From NCBI RefSeq assembly GCF_043290135.1, contig NC_134702.1:196510491-196574490 (forward strand): a DNA stretch of 64,000 nt, written 5' to 3'. The first letter of the stretch is position 1. Each line of letters opens with the position of its first letter. Made by a program: the position numbers and the translations under genes. Of the stretch, positions 22,734-53,714 are shown piece after piece. This stretch comes from Rhipicephalus microplus. Lineage: Eukaryota > Arthropoda > Arachnida > Ixodida > Ixodidae. The notes under the pieces were generated by a model, which ran no database searches, was not told the origin of the DNA, and worked only from the letters and a program-made list of their open reading frames with translations.

Positions 22734-24290
22734 GTGGTAGGCCCACAGACATACAAAACAGCATATGCTAACAATAACTCTAAAAAAATGCCAGGCCTGC
22801 GTGGAAGGCACAGCACAGTCACAGCAAGAGCTAGAACTGCGGCCTTTCGGAGCCTTGTTCTTGTTCACCTATTGACCGCGGCACATACCCACAATAGGGG
22901 ATTGGCCATGAATCGAGTCGTTTTAAAAATTATTGTTCCCATTTGAAATAATGGAGATATAATAAAAAGATTCCGATCACCTAGGAAAGTGCGGTGCTTG
23001 ATTTAATCATACAAGTATTCAAATAAAAAACGAATTCATTTTTGAAATATTGCAATTCTTATATGTATATAATTTTGTACACGTTAGGATGATCAAAGAG
23101 GTTAATTAGCCAACCCATTAGTTCCATCAATATAGTGCTGGACAGCTGCGCATAATGTCGCATTAGAGAACCCAGAAATTTAACCTCCAAAAGACAAAAT
23201 GACAGGCACAGATAAGTCCACATAGCAATGCCACGTAAAGGTATTTCTAAAAGTGTTTTTCATAATGCGGTAAACTGGCTGCAGGTCAAAAAGAAATGAT
23301 CTATTGTTTCAAGTTCTTCACAGAACGCGCACAGTGGCGAAGGTGCCTGAGCAGACCTGTGTTTATACAAATTTAGATATGGTACCCGGCAACGCATTCT
23401 TCTGATAGCTACGTCTTGTTTACGAGTGCGGCAAAAGTCTCTTCGCCAGAGATATAATAAATGACGATATTCGGTAGAATTTGTTAGCGCTGTACCTCTA
23501 GAGACTTCCATAAGCGTACGACTGTGGAATCAAGGAGCAGTCACATAAGCGGATGATGGACAGTGCGGTAGATTCGGTTCGCTAATTGACAACTTAGCTA
23601 AGGAATCGGCTATTTCATTTAGAACTAGGCCTTTATTTGCAGGCATCCAAACTAATCAGACTTTAGAAAGAGCCTTTTATAAACACCCATTGGGTAGCTG
23701 TTGCAAGCATACTTGCTTGATGCCCACTGCGGCAATAATATTAAAATTTTATGGTAGTAAACCGGCATTCGATGTACTATTTTTCGTTTTCATTCCGAGA
23801 TGTGTAGTATTTTCTTAAGTATTGCGAGAAATTTTGTGCCAGTTGTTCATGCTGTGGCTGACGACAATGAGAAATTATGCCAAAATTGGGTATGCACCAC
23901 AGCTAATAGCTGAACAAAAACAAGCTTTTGTGAGGGGTTGGAGCATTGGACGACCAGCTCGTTACGCTATCAGCATTGTACGATGACTGCTAGTTCTTTC
24001 GCTGTTTTAAAATGCTTTATGAATCGTTAAAACGCAATTGCTTTCACAACGTAACAAGCCTGCCTGAGGCAAGTTTGCCAACAAGTCTTAAGCACCGGCG
24101 TGTTTCATAAGTAGAGTACAGGGCTGTCACCCAGCGAAACCGGGTTCATGCTTCACTGTGTCATTAGTATTCTGGTTTTTTTTTCTAATTTTCCTCGATG
24201 TGGTTACGGACACCGGCGGTGGCGGAGGCGGCGGACAACTAAGGGGTCGCGCAAGCCGAGATGTGACCTCATAACAGCTTTCACTGTAAA
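22734..24290 (+). repeat. Dispersed repeat family X, copy 2, split by a truncated LINE
   Basis: The left part (about 22734-22856) and the right part (23670-24290) are successive pieces of the same repeat seen at 19555-20722. They are parted by a minus-strand LINE tail. The 7-base sequence GAGCCTT occurs at both junctions (22850-22856 and 23670-23676) and is a likely target duplication. Confidence 0.7.
22857..23669 (-). mobile_element. 5'-truncated I/R1-type LINE, end of ORF2 and 3' region
   Basis: Read on the minus strand, the insert begins with the end of an RNase H domain (WMPANKGLVLNEIADSLAK; intact relatives have a His-Ser or similar pair here). It continues with SSAYVTA and then with a C-terminal zinc-finger-like region. 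That region is in the frame 23260-23511 and shows YRHLLYLWRRDF, RMRCRVPYLN and CAFCEELETIDHFFLTC. This order (RNase H, then Cys-x2-Cys-x7-His-x4-Cys) marks I/R1/LOA-group LINEs. Stops break the frame near 23550 and 23655. The remaining 400 bases are 3' untranslated sequence. The copy was truncated on insertion and cannot move by itself. Confidence 0.8.
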
Positions 24291-24466
24291 ACTCGGAACA
24301 AACAGCGGAAAATTCGGCGCGCAGTAAAATAACAGAACTACAAATACACCCTTTCTTATAATACAGAAGTTGCCAGTTTTACAAAAAAAGAGAAATAAAA
24401 CTAGGTTATGAGGTAATGCACACAATACTGAAAAGTTTCAAAGAGAGAGATAGAGAAAAAAATTAC

Positions 24467-24747
24467 AGCATATCCACGGAGTGGATGATGATGATTGGGG
24501 CAAAGCGTCGGTAAGTCCATCCGTGCTTCCGTCCGTCCATTCGTTGCCGCTTCCGTTCGTCCATCCGTCCGTCCATGCGTTCGTACGTCCGTGTGCCCTT
24601 CCGTCCATCCGTCCGTCCGTTTGTCCACCTGTCTGCTTGTCTGTCTGTCCGTGCGTCCGTGCGTCCGTGCGTCCATTGAGAGGCGGTTACGCACAATGAC
24701 AATGGGAGACGCACGAGCCACGCCATAAAGAGCTTCGCCTTTAAAAC
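24467..24747 (+). repeat. GTCC-rich minisatellite element, compact copy
   Basis: The left border is AGCATATCCACGGAGTGGAT. A core of variable GTCCGTCCATCC-type repeats follows, then a right border with GGCGGTTACGCACAATGACA and GCCATAAAGAGCTTCGCC. The same borders frame a second, longer copy at 46978-47951. Frames seen through the repeats on both strands are artefacts of the periodicity. It is probably a dispersed non-coding element whose core expands as a minisatellite. Confidence 0.7.
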
Positions 24748-24977
24748 ACGCGATTGCAGTCGCACGATTGTCTGCCTCTCTCTTTTCTTCCGTACGTGTG
24801 ACTTAATATTGTTTTTGTAAAACTAACCTTTTAATATTGTAATTTTTTTCAAGCAATGCCCTCTCGTGTCGGACAATTTGCATTTTCAGCGTATCCCCTG
24901 TGACGCCTACCCGAGAGAGGTGTTCACTTCAAACGACGATCGTATGATGCCTTCAGGAGGTTTGCCCCTAATATGCA

Positions 24978-25680
24978 ACGAAAGACAGGGAGGTTAAATA
25001 GATTCACAGCCGGCTTGCTACGTTCCACTGCGGGAAGCTATTAAGGGATAATTGTGATAGAAGAGTGAGGTGAAAAATACGCATGAGCACGAGTACGCTT
25101 GGGAGAGCATTTGCACTTCACAGGTGGTCACTCAGGTTTGTTGTGTTCAGGTACTGCAATAGTGCTTTAGCCCCTTTCTGTGCTATCAATCGCACACCCA
25201 AGGTCCTAGAGTCTTCTGCACAGAAAATGGTCTTGAGTCCACCAGGTTTAAAAACATTCGGAGTGGGAATCATAAGGTGTCGTAGCGAGCGCAGCTGTAC
25301 ATGATCTGTTCGATGGTCTCTTCAAATCTGAAAGAGTCACATGGAGAGTTGTCTGTAATACCGACACAAAACGAATATGCCTTTGTGAACGCAACACTCT
25401 ACCAAAAGCGAAATAATAGTGTCGTATCGTAGCGGGGAAAGTGTGATGGTATCTGTTGGTCGAGTAAACATAATGTTCATGTAAGGGACAGCTTGGGAAG
25501 CTGGTGGACGATAAGAACATTCGTGTAAGATCTCGAGCCAGCAAATAAAATTTTCTCACTGTATCAGTATTCGACAGAGGAATCGGAACAACACTGGTTG
25601 CTTCACAGACTGAGTGGTTTGCACCATCCGCTAATTGATTGCCAGTAATACGGATACGTCCGGTAGCCACTGATATCTAA
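24978..25680 (-). mobile_element. 5'-truncated I/R1-type LINE, ORF2 C-terminus and 3' region
   Basis: On the minus strand the frame from 25670 starts at the end of an RNase H region (GNQLADGANHS, in place of the usual GNE-x-AD). It runs on through a linker (RKFYLLARDLTR) to ATIRHYYFAFGRVL. A neighbouring frame then holds the finger-like FEETIEQIMYSCARYDTL. This is the arrangement of tick I/R1-group LINE tails. The 3' region near 24990-25010 contains the reverse complement of TTAACCTCCCTGTCTTTC. A nearly identical phrase ends the larger LINE at 43330-48497, so the two belong to related families. Frameshifts make this copy dead. Confidence 0.75.
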
Positions 25681-28439
25681 TATCATCTCTTCTTGTTAGA
25701 GTTTGATGGTGGCAATGTCTCACTTTATGCACCAATTGCTCATGAGTCCTCTTGCGCAGTGCAAACTGGAAAGCAGTTATAGGAGTAGTAGTAGTTTTCA
25801 AGCAGGTTGCTTTTTCGGAAAGCAGGAATAAATAAGTACTGCAACAAAATTACCACAAAGTTGCTAAATGATGTTCAAAATGATGGTGGTGGGGAGGATG
25901 AGACTCGATTCCATACAGGCCGCGAGCAAGCAGCTTAGCTGCCAGGCTGTAGCTACGTTGTCAACTAACTTTCAAGGCATCGAACAACCAAGGGGATTGC
26001 GACTACTGAATAAGGCGTTTTTACAGTGTACTCTAAACGACCATCTGTTCGGTGGCGTTGTGATGCCAAAAAACTCCTATCTGCAGAGAAAACATTGAGG
26101 AAATGTAACCGCTCTACTGCGTGGCTTGTTTTGTTATTCTCTTACCTCCCACATATAGACGAATGAGTAATGCATTTTATGGCCACGAAAAAATAATTGT
26201 TATTTTAAACAGGTGCCGTATTTGTCAGTTACAGCACCCCTTGCATTACCCTGACGACAGCAGGAGGTCAAACGACACTTTTTTTCATTTTCTTCTCTTT
26301 TGATTGCATTGATTCAGGCCCGAACGTCCAGTGCACCTCACGTTGTTTCTCGCTAACTCCGTGTTGGGAGGGATTGCGCGACTCACAAGGTTGTGCGTTG
26401 CCTACACGATCAGCCCACGTCTGATCAAGCGACATAGAGTTCATCGTGTGACGACGCAAGATAGTGCTGAATGAATGCTCAAAGCAATTTTTCGTCGTCA
26501 GTGCGTACCAGCAAGCCCAAATTTCAACAGGGCATAAATGCATCATGTGACGTCACATCCTGATGATGTAATAATGTCGTCACAAGTTACCTTCTTCCTC
26601 GACCTGATCACTATGTCGCAAGGCGACGTTATTACGTGATGACAATTTTTAAATCAGTAGTGTTCACACTAACGCCACCGCAGGCATGGATCGTGATTTT
26701 CGGCGTTTAATGGGGCACTTAAGTCCTTCACCTTAAGTTAAAGTCAAACGGCTCAACAATGAGAGCCACTCATTGCGGCTCTAGTGACACTAACACATCA
26801 TGCGCGCAACGTAGGAATTTGCATGACCTTCGTTTTAAATACCTGCCGAACATTCCCTTAGAAACAAAAGGGCATCCTTGCCTCACACAACTTTCAGGCA
26901 CACAACATGCTGCGTGACACCCCCGGCACAGCTTCCAGCGCGAGGTCTACGGCAATTATGGCACGACCGCTTATCAGGTAGGCTGGTTGTTAACAGCCTA
27001 CCGCGTTACACATCCGCGTCACGAGACCCTTGTCATCACCTGTCCACAGAGGCAGCCCCTACTGGCCTTGCGGCGTCTTACGAAAACGTACGTACTTTTC
27101 TACCATGTCCGTACTTTTGCAGCATTTAAGTTATTCAGACTTATCTAATAAAATAAATTCAAATGAATAGGTCAAATGAGCTAACTTAGAATTTTGGTGT
27201 GGTTATTGCGCATTTATTACAGAAAAAACTTGGAGTACGCTTGAGCTACGCGTTCAAGAGTAGAATACTATAGCGCAATCGGGCCCCGTGCGTTTCGCCT
27301 ACTCAAATCCTAGCTTAGCTTCGGTTTGCGGTGCATACCTCAACCATGCCCTATGAAAACGAATCATTGTGCGTGGAACATTGAGTGTTTCAAGCTGTCT
27401 TGCAATGCCCACTGCAAGTACGATGAGGTGCGTAATACTCCAACATTCTTTCGTTTGGTATACTTTGGAAAAAACCCACCACACGACCACAGGGCACCAA
27501 GCGAGACTGCGCAGCTACTCAATTTGTCAATCTTTTTGCAGATTTTATGATATAAGTCTGACCGCATTGCAATTGGTGCCCCTTCAGAACAATCACTCGC
27601 GTTTATTTACATGTTCTGACGCCTGGCACCATTGAAGGCTTTTGTCACGCAATCAAACTGCGTTAGGGAGACTCTTTCCAGTACATGTCTTTCAAACAAT
27701 GTTTTTTTTCTTTCGAAGCATTTTGTAGCAGTACCGTGGCTTTGTGGCGAAATATCAGATATTTCTGCTTTTGTCGCAGAAGGTCAGCGCTCAATTGTCA
27801 CTCGAGTGGAAACTTTTTAATGCGGTAGCGTTAAAACACCTGTTTCGCCGAAATTCTAGCGTCGGCATCCCTGGTTGTGAGCGCAAAGTCATCTTATGCA
27901 TGACCGAAAAATCGAGAAAGATGCAAATAAAATATGCAAATAATAAAACAAACCTGAAGCCGAATAGGGACAGAACAAAGGTTGTTTGGGTTTGCGCGGC
28001 AAGCGGATATTCTTGCACACGGCCAAGCATCTGTTTCGGAAAACAACGAAAAGAACTTCCTCTTCTTGGAAATGCAGTGAAAGTAGCTTTCATGCTTCAC
28101 AAACACACGCGTCCTGTATACATGCTTCACAATGTAACTTGAAGTGTTGCAATAATAGTGCGTGGTACAAACGTGCGTTACCAACGAACCTAAAATATAT
28201 GTGATTACAATTTTGGCCCAGTGGTTAAAAGCGGGTACCCCAATACAAAAGGCACTACACCTATTCCCTTACGAGCATAGCAAATTCGAAAAGGTTTCAT
28301 GCACTCAGTGTTTGAAGTATGCGCTAGGAACTGGGGGTTGCTATGGCGTTCAACGCTTAAAAGCGAAGCTTTAGAGTCGTCTAACGTTTTTTTTCTTTAC
28401 TTTATATGAAGATATGATATTTTTTTACTGAATTAGACA
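25681..28439. other. 2.8 kb without a recognised gene
   Basis: Many short overlapping frames are present on both strands, such as 27744-28142 (132 codons), which is overlapped antisense by 27791-28093. None carries a recognised motif. No microsatellite of note was seen. Confidence 0.45.
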
Positions 28440-29145
28440 CAGAGAGCGGAAAGGTAGATTCTAAATTTAACCAGCAGGAAACGAAAAACGTACCACAACA
28501 TCGGAAGGGTGCAGCTCTTCAAGATCAGTAGCAGCGCACTTGTAGTTGTAAAAGAGTGCGTCTACTTAGGACAAGTAGTAAGCACGGAGCCGAACCTCGT
28601 GATTGAAGTAACTAGAACAATGAGAATGGGGTGGAGCACATTCATCAAGAATTCTGAAATAATGACTGGTAGATTGCCAGTATCTCTTAAGAGGTAAGGG
28701 GATAACTGCTGAATCTTGCCGATGCTTACCTATGGAGCAGAAATTTGGAGGATTACAAAAATGGTTCAACTTAAGTTGAGGACGACGCAGCGAGTAACGG
28801 AATGAGATTGATAGGTGTAACCATAAGGACAAGAAGAGAGCAGAGTGTATCAGAAAACAGCCGAATATTAAGGACATCATAGTCGAAAACAAGGAGAAGC
28901 AATGGTCATGGGTAGGGTACGTGCACGGTGCCAGGATAACGGCTGGTCATTAAAGGAAACTGACTGGATTCCAAGAGAAGTCAAGCGGGTTAAATGTAGA
29001 TAGAAAATAAGGTGGGCAGATGAGATTAAGAAGTTTGCGGGTATAACGTCGCTGCAGCAAGCGCAAGACCGAGTTTACTGGTGGAACACGGGAGAGGCCT
29101 TTGTCCTGCAGTAGCTGTAGACCGGCTGATCATGATTATGATGAT
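28440..29145 (+). pseudogene. RTE-clade LINE 3' relic
   Basis: Broken frames on the plus strand carry the order of blocks seen at the end of RTE/BovB-type reverse transcriptases. These are VVKECVYLGQVVS, then LPVSLKR, then LTYGAEIWRI, then a basic stretch ending in IRWADEIKKFAGI, then AQDRVYWWNTGEAFVLQ. At least two frameshifts and several stops separate them. The insertion ends at about 29145 with ATCATGATTATGATGATTTT, the sort of short ATG-rich repeat that ends RTE elements. Endonuclease and polymerase core are absent. It is an old, dead, 5'-truncated copy. Confidence 0.8.
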
Positions 29146-31079
29146 TTTTTGTGCCCAACCAACTATACTGACACCGGAATTTTTGAGAAACTAGCAGTAT
29201 TAATCTATCACGTTATAATACCGCGTCCATGCATGTGATGTTCTCGAATGTCCGTATCGTGCATATAATACCTCAGAATGAGAAGGTGAAGCAAGAAACA
29301 AAAATTAACAATATTGCAATGCGTGCCACATAGGCGACTGCTATGCTCGAAGTGACTTAGCGTCGATTGTCTGTGACTGCACGATGAACAACAACAAAAA
29401 TCTCCTTTTGAATTCGCTGTACTTCCCTCCGAAGGATCATTAAACAATAGGAGCGTATATCTCGCGTACAAAGGGTATGGTTCCCTGGGGCGGTTTATGA
29501 CAGAGAGAAATATACCTAGCGGTTATCGCTTGTGTGGCCCTCTTCGCGCAGCCACCACCATCGTCACTGCTTCGACGAAATAGGTCACACGGTCAATTCT
29601 ACGGTCCTTTGCACTCGAAACATTAGGCAACACTGCACTGCGCTGGCAGGGGCGCACAAGTGGGCACGTTGAGCTGTTCTTTTTTTTATTTTGCGTAAGT
29701 ATATAGTAAGCGGCAAAAAACTAATGCCTTATGCCTCATGCCTTATGCCTAATAAAGCCAAAACACCCCAATAAAATATTTTGCAAACGAATCTACAACA
29801 TTTTTCCTGAAATATTTTTCCAAGCTTTGTTGCTTCAAAAGTAGTATGATCAATCGTGCCCCATAAGGCTAATAAGCAGAACAAATTGTTAATATACCAT
29901 AAACTTTATATGCGTCGTAAAGGGCGTAGGCATATAATTCTTAGGCTCGGGCCCCATGAATATTGGCATAGCCTATTGCTAGACTGCCAGTAGACCACCA
30001 CTGACATGAGCCTATGGACATCGTTGTTCTCAAGAACACTCGTCAACGATATCGCGAACAACACTATTAATTGTGATTGCTACTGTGGTGTGGCATATAC
30101 ACTAATTCAACCGAACTATTGCAACGGCGTCCTATCTCGGACAAAACAATGAATGAATTCGTTAGATGGGTGTCTGAGTGCCATTTTTTTTACAAAAAGT
30201 TGCCTGCCTCCGCTTTAGCGTGCCAACTCGTTGATGTTAAGCACGCAAACCATCACCTACTATGATAATGATCACTGTCAAACTGGGCATCGTGCTCATC
30301 GTTAACGTTTTTGTCTGTTACTATGTCTCCGCGCACTCAATCTTCCTGGTGCCAGCTCCCGTAAGCAATTCTTAGACCAAAAACGGCACAGCGAAGAATG
30401 GTCGTAATAGCATGTAATGACGTTCACGGGGATGAAGACGCACGCAGAAGGGGGCTTATTAGAGTGCTCGTCAAATGAGTATTCATGCATTGGATTGTCT
30501 TACGGGACTGCTCATAGACTACAGAAGCATGCGATGATTTCTGCTCAGTTTTAATGCTTCACTTTCACTTTCACAGTGCTAACATCGGTATAAATTAGGT
30601 TTTCTTTGCCTATTCAAGCAACAGGTGTCGTTTTCACACTGTTTATTTATTAGGGCGAGTTTTAGATGTGTGTACTTTATGGTATTGTAGCCTTATTCGC
30701 CAGGTGCAAAATTGCATTCACTACGGGAGCTAAATGCACTTGTTAATACATTGTCCTACACCTAAATAAATACAAGTGACAGTTGTTCTAACGAAGGTAT
30801 AAAAAACAGTGCTTGCTGCTTTGAACTATTGTGTGGTAATATAGCATGCGTTCAAAGCAAATAAAGTGGACGAAAAACAACGTTAAAAGCTTATGTGTGC
30901 ACGTGCCAGGCAGGAAATGTGTGTTGTTTTTCGCTCATTGTGATTCATTTGAACTTATATATAGATAATCACACTGCACTAACGAACATCGTCCCCATAT
31001 GAGTTTTCTCACTCTGAAGTCCGTTACACTCAATTAACTTAGGCAGAACTGCAATTCGGCCTAGTTGGAACATATACAT
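29146..31079. other. 1.9 kb without a recognised gene
   Basis: Only short frames. A small tandem of ATGCCTTATGCCTCATGCC lies near 29725-29755. Confidence 0.45.
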
Positions 31080-31193
31080 CTTGAATTTTTTGAGCAAGCG
31101 CACAAGGACGCAGAAAGGAAAACAAACGGGCGCAACTGGGTGCCCACTTGTCTTCTTTTCTGTGTCCCTGCGTGCTTGCGCAAAAATTTCAAG
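31080..31193. mobile_element. 114-bp fold-back (MITE-like) element
   Basis: The left arm 31080-31126 (CTTGAATTTTTTGAGCAAGC and on) and the right arm 31147-31193 are imperfect inverted repeats of about 47 bases around a 20-base loop. The left arm reads GCGCACAAGGACGCAGAAAG, while the complement of the right arm reads GCACGCAGGGACACAGAAAA. It would form a long hairpin. No clear target duplication was found. The family was not recognised. Confidence 0.7.
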
Positions 31194-31350
31194 AATGAAT
31201 AACTTGTTTATAACTGGTGTCCTTATGAAGAATTTCTCTTACTCTATACTTGATTTCTTTAGAAAGCAAGCGAGAATTTATTGCCAACTTTTAGAAACAT
31301 CACCAAAATAAGATATTACCAATAATAATATTGATATTTACTATTCTTAC

Positions 31351-31579
31351 GCTTCGAGTTTGACATCCCAAAACCAACATAATATTGTAAGGGACTTCGT
31401 GATGAAGGGCTCCGCAAGTTCGATCACTCAGTATTCTTTAACGTGCAATGACGACGCACAACACACGGACCTCAACTATTTTGCCTCCACCTAATTGCCA
31501 CTGACCTGGTCGGAATGGAACCCACGACATCCAGGTGAGAGCAGTCGAGCATTATAACCATTGGTGCACCTTGGCGGAC
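31351..31579 (-). mobile_element. Old, diverged Ruka-like SINE
   Basis: The reverse complement follows the Ruka body in order. The CATCCCAAAACCA phrase of the tail comes first on the plus strand, then GGGCTCCG, TTCTTTAACGTGC, ACACGGACCT, TTGCCTCCAC and CTTGGCGGA. There are many substitutions and no target duplication, so the insertion is much older than the copies with intact duplications. Confidence 0.7.
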
Positions 31580-32214
31580 CTTGCAATCTTGACGTTGCTC
31601 GTACAGCAAAAGCGATAGAAAATGAGAGTTATGGGCGAAAGAGAGTGTGGTGTTAAGGCAGGTGGGATAGCATACGAATCTTATTTCTTTATACCTGCTG
31701 GTAAGTAGCAAAATAATAGAAAAGGCTACTAGTCAATAACGGTTCCAACGACTGAGCAAGCCGATAACTCTGGAAGCTTTCTGTGAATTCCTAGGCCAGC
31801 ATTCTTGGAACACCACGCTTTATAGTGTTGCTGCTCGCGTTTCCTCAAACAACCAAGAAGCCACTCACTTTGTACGCCCACCTCTGTTTGCTTTGATACT
31901 TGCGCGGGCCTTGTGAAAGGCAGCGTTCGGAATCACCGTGTGATGTGTGCGCGCTTGACCGAGCTCGAAGACAGCATGCTTGTAAAGTTCAATGCTTACA
32001 TAGTATATTGATCCGATAGCTCTACGGATATTCGTTAAAAGTTTTTGATCCGTGCTGCGGATCACTTTTGAAGCAAAACGGTTAATTTTTCCCTATCAGC
32101 CCTAAAAAGACTGAACTTTATCCAATTCAGTTAACGACTTTTGCTCACACCTGTGTGTTGAATATTGTTACGGAGAGATCTGAGATAAAGACGCTTGAGA
32201 CAAAGGTGAAGAGA

Positions 32215-33030
32215 ATTTGGCTGGTGCGCACACACACACTGTGGCGTTGCTGCACGCCAAAGTGACCGTCATCGAAGACAGCGGTGTGTGCCTTCCCCTA
32301 AACTGGCCTCCCTCGAACATTGAGATAGCTGGAAACGAAGAGGTTGTCGCCACCGCTAAGGCAGCACACTACTCTGAACTATCACCAAGGCGGTATCCTA
32401 GTCGAACTTCTCCTGAAAATGACTGCACATTCCTACAGCGAGCCACCCTGGCACTCGGGTGGCATGCGGCAAGCCCCCGTTATCCGTTCCCGAGACCAGC
32501 TTGTACAAGTACGAGCGTCGGTTGTTGGTTCGCCTGCGTACCAGCAGCGCCTGGCCTGCGGCACTGATGTATTCCGCAAGTCGCTCTTCATCACCCGAAT
32601 GCCGAAGATGCGACGACGACGAAATGCTCCAGCATACTATTTGCTCCGATCCTGACCTGGTTATAGAGCGCTGCGTGCTGGTGAGCCGTGATCGCTTCCT
32701 CAGTCGTCTGGGACAACAGTGAATGACATCCTTTTTGTCACGCGCTTAAAGACGCAAGCCTTCCGAGCCTTCCTCGAGTTATATGCGTCTTTGGACCTAG
32801 CCACCTTATATACTAACGCTTTCGCTTCGTCCTACTGACTGTACTGACAAGACGTTCTCTTGCTATGTATTTCGCCTTTTCTTTCCCTCCTCTCATCGTA
32901 TCATCTTTACTTCGCCCTCCACCCAGCTCTAAAGGCACTGAGCCGTGCACCCTCAACGAGAGGCAGAAAATAGCATCCTTTTTATCTCTTACTCTTTCAT
33001 TAACCTCTCTCTAACATGAACTATTTTTTT
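32215..33030 (+). mobile_element. 5'-truncated I/R1-type LINE, ORF2 C-terminus and 3' region
   Basis: The plus-strand frames near 32217-32567 and 32344-32655 carry the end of an RNase H domain (WPPSNIEIAGNEEVVATAKA, where intact relatives have a Gly-Asn-Glu-x-Ala-Asp pattern). Broken pieces of the usual downstream region follow (RASVVGSPAYQQRL, then LKTQAFRAFLEY close to the C-terminus). A 3' region with CTTTTCTTTCCCTCCTCTCA ends near 33030. Frameshifts separate the blocks. The copy lacks endonuclease and reverse transcriptase and is dead. Confidence 0.7.
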
Positions 33031-33399
33031 TCATTCGCAATACAATTGTCGCTGGATAACGAGAACTTTTTGTACCACTCGTATTTCGCATCGTCATTTC
33101 TCCTTAGTTTTTGAAAGCACGTGAACAATATCAGCACTAAAGATTGTAGCCTATCAGGATTTCACGCTTCTTGGCTGCACGCTGTCATCGCCGCTTGGGC
33201 AGTTGTAGACACAAAAATTGAAGCTTGATCGGTTGATTGTGCAGGATATTCATGTGATACAACTAAGAACAAATGGACGGTTGCATAGCAAAGTAGTGCT
33301 GGAGCAAATCACGAGTGATAATTTGCGTGCATTGCTCTTTCGTTATTCGTATTTTAGCTTTTTTACTGTATTAACATAGGAAGCCTGTTATACCACGGT

Positions 33400-33585
33400 G
33401 GCACGGGCAGAGGCACTTTAATTTATGTTCTTTTATCACTGCCTCACCATAATTTTTTTGTATTAACATAGGAGGTCCCGCCTGCTGTTTACTACCTTGG
33501 GACCTACTCCTGCATACTTACTCACAATGTACATTTCTGATGCTAATAAAGAAACATTGATTGATTGATTGATTGGTTGATTGAA
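33400..33585 (+). mobile_element. CR1/L2-like LINE 3' tail
   Basis: A short stretch ends with GCTAATAAAGAAACATTGAT and then repeated TTGA/ATTG units up to 33585. The LINE tail at 7640-8364 has the same end structure (AATAAA close to a TTGA repeat). No coding sequence remains. The left limit is uncertain; the phrase TATTAACATAGGA occurs twice (about 33370 and 33463), so there may be a nested insertion. Confidence 0.55.
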
Positions 33586-34892
33586 ATCGAGAGCATGTAC
33601 TCTGTAGGCGTCACAGGAACTACTGTCTGCGTCCCAGTAGTGCGCCAAGATGGACGAGCAATATCAGAAAAGAGTACTGCATTCTTTTTTTTAGTTTGGG
33701 AGCCTGGTGAGCGGTTCTTTCATGCGGCAGCAACACCACGAACATACGGTGCATGCGCGGGACTGATTGTGTAGTCACCCGTAACAGCAAGCAACCCCTA
33801 CCCAATCTTATGCTGTTTCACAAGGCACTACAGTAATGCGGTGAAAGCACCTTAGGAAGTGCTTTTTCACACGATTGATAAAAAACAGAATATCTTAGAG
33901 GCTGTGTTGCTTTTATTTTCTTATCGCGGTGTTGCGAGGGCTGTTTTTACAGCGGTTTGCTCAAAATTGAAGACTCTCATGGACACTGAACAGTTGCCGC
34001 GTCCTCAAAAATCGTGCATGCTGAGCTTGCCAGCCCTAGCTCGTTCGCCAAAGGTGTACACCCTTCCTTTCTTGGTCCTCGCATTGGGGCCTCCAAGATT
34101 GGCAGCACAAACTAGGAGGATAGCACATACACCTGGTGGCTAATCCTGACCACGACATGAGTTCGTGTTCCTGGCAAAGTGGCAGCGCAGTGTGAATGCT
34201 GGGGTTTGGGCTCCCGTGGCCGCTCGTGATTGCAATGCCTTCCGCAGCAGCGTGCGTTGAACCTGTTCGAACCTGCATGGTAGCTTGGAAGTATGGCAGT
34301 TTGAGCTAGTTGCATGACATGACGGTAGTAGTAGTGCGAGAACAGAACGTTGACAAAGTGTCTTTCTTGTCCTTTTGTCATCGTTTTGTTTTCAGGCTAT
34401 AACTGCCGTCATGCATGGTAGCGTACCCTCGTATCGAGCGTGATGGGTGAAAAATGGTGCGCAACAACCGTACTTCTTTACAATACAGCCTAATGGGCCT
34501 TGAACAAAACCCCAGAAAAATCGTTATCACCTCAAACTCATAAGCCGTCATCGTACTAACGAGGTTCTTGTATAATTGGCTTAGCTACGACAACCTTGTA
34601 ACGCCTTGGTGCAGGTGCTCTGAATTGTTAGCGGTACATTTTGAGGCAGTTTCAATGCATGCTACGCATAGGGGTTCTCTTTGCGCTCTAACTCTGATTG
34701 GCAAATAGTGCGTCAAAGCAGACGCCGCGCACAATAAATGGGGAACGTGATCAAAAGCTGCTTTAACGAGGAGGCGGCATGCATGACGTGAAAGTGATGT
34801 GTGTATTGTCTCGCAGCCTTAGTATGTACTAAAATATCGATCTACATTTTAGGGTGCCATCAAAAGACGAACGCAGAGCCAGTCAGCCAAAC
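33586..34892. other. Upstream flank and possible 5' UTR of the SLC16-like gene
   Basis: No coding motif was recognised. The segment immediately before the first coding exon reads TCTACATTTTAG then GGTGCC at 34852/34853, which looks like a splice acceptor. The 40 bases up to the ATG at 34893 would then be the end of the 5' untranslated region, with the promoter and earlier exon(s) further left. Their positions could not be fixed. Confidence 0.4.

Positions 34893-53714
<18,822 letters not shown>

Noticed and set aside
24401..24765. Several 70-106 codon frames with Ser-Val-Arg-Pro or Asp-Gly-Arg-Thr repeats
   Set aside because: They read through the GTCC minisatellite on both strands and in several frames.
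33368..33475. Repeated TATTAACATAGGA as a target duplication around a 93-base insert
   Set aside because: The enclosed sequence has no element hallmarks, so it may be a small tandem duplication.
34854..34892. Upstream GTG start for the transporter exon
   Set aside because: A eukaryotic gene with a strong in-frame ATG at 34893 and a likely acceptor at 34852 makes the ATG the better start.
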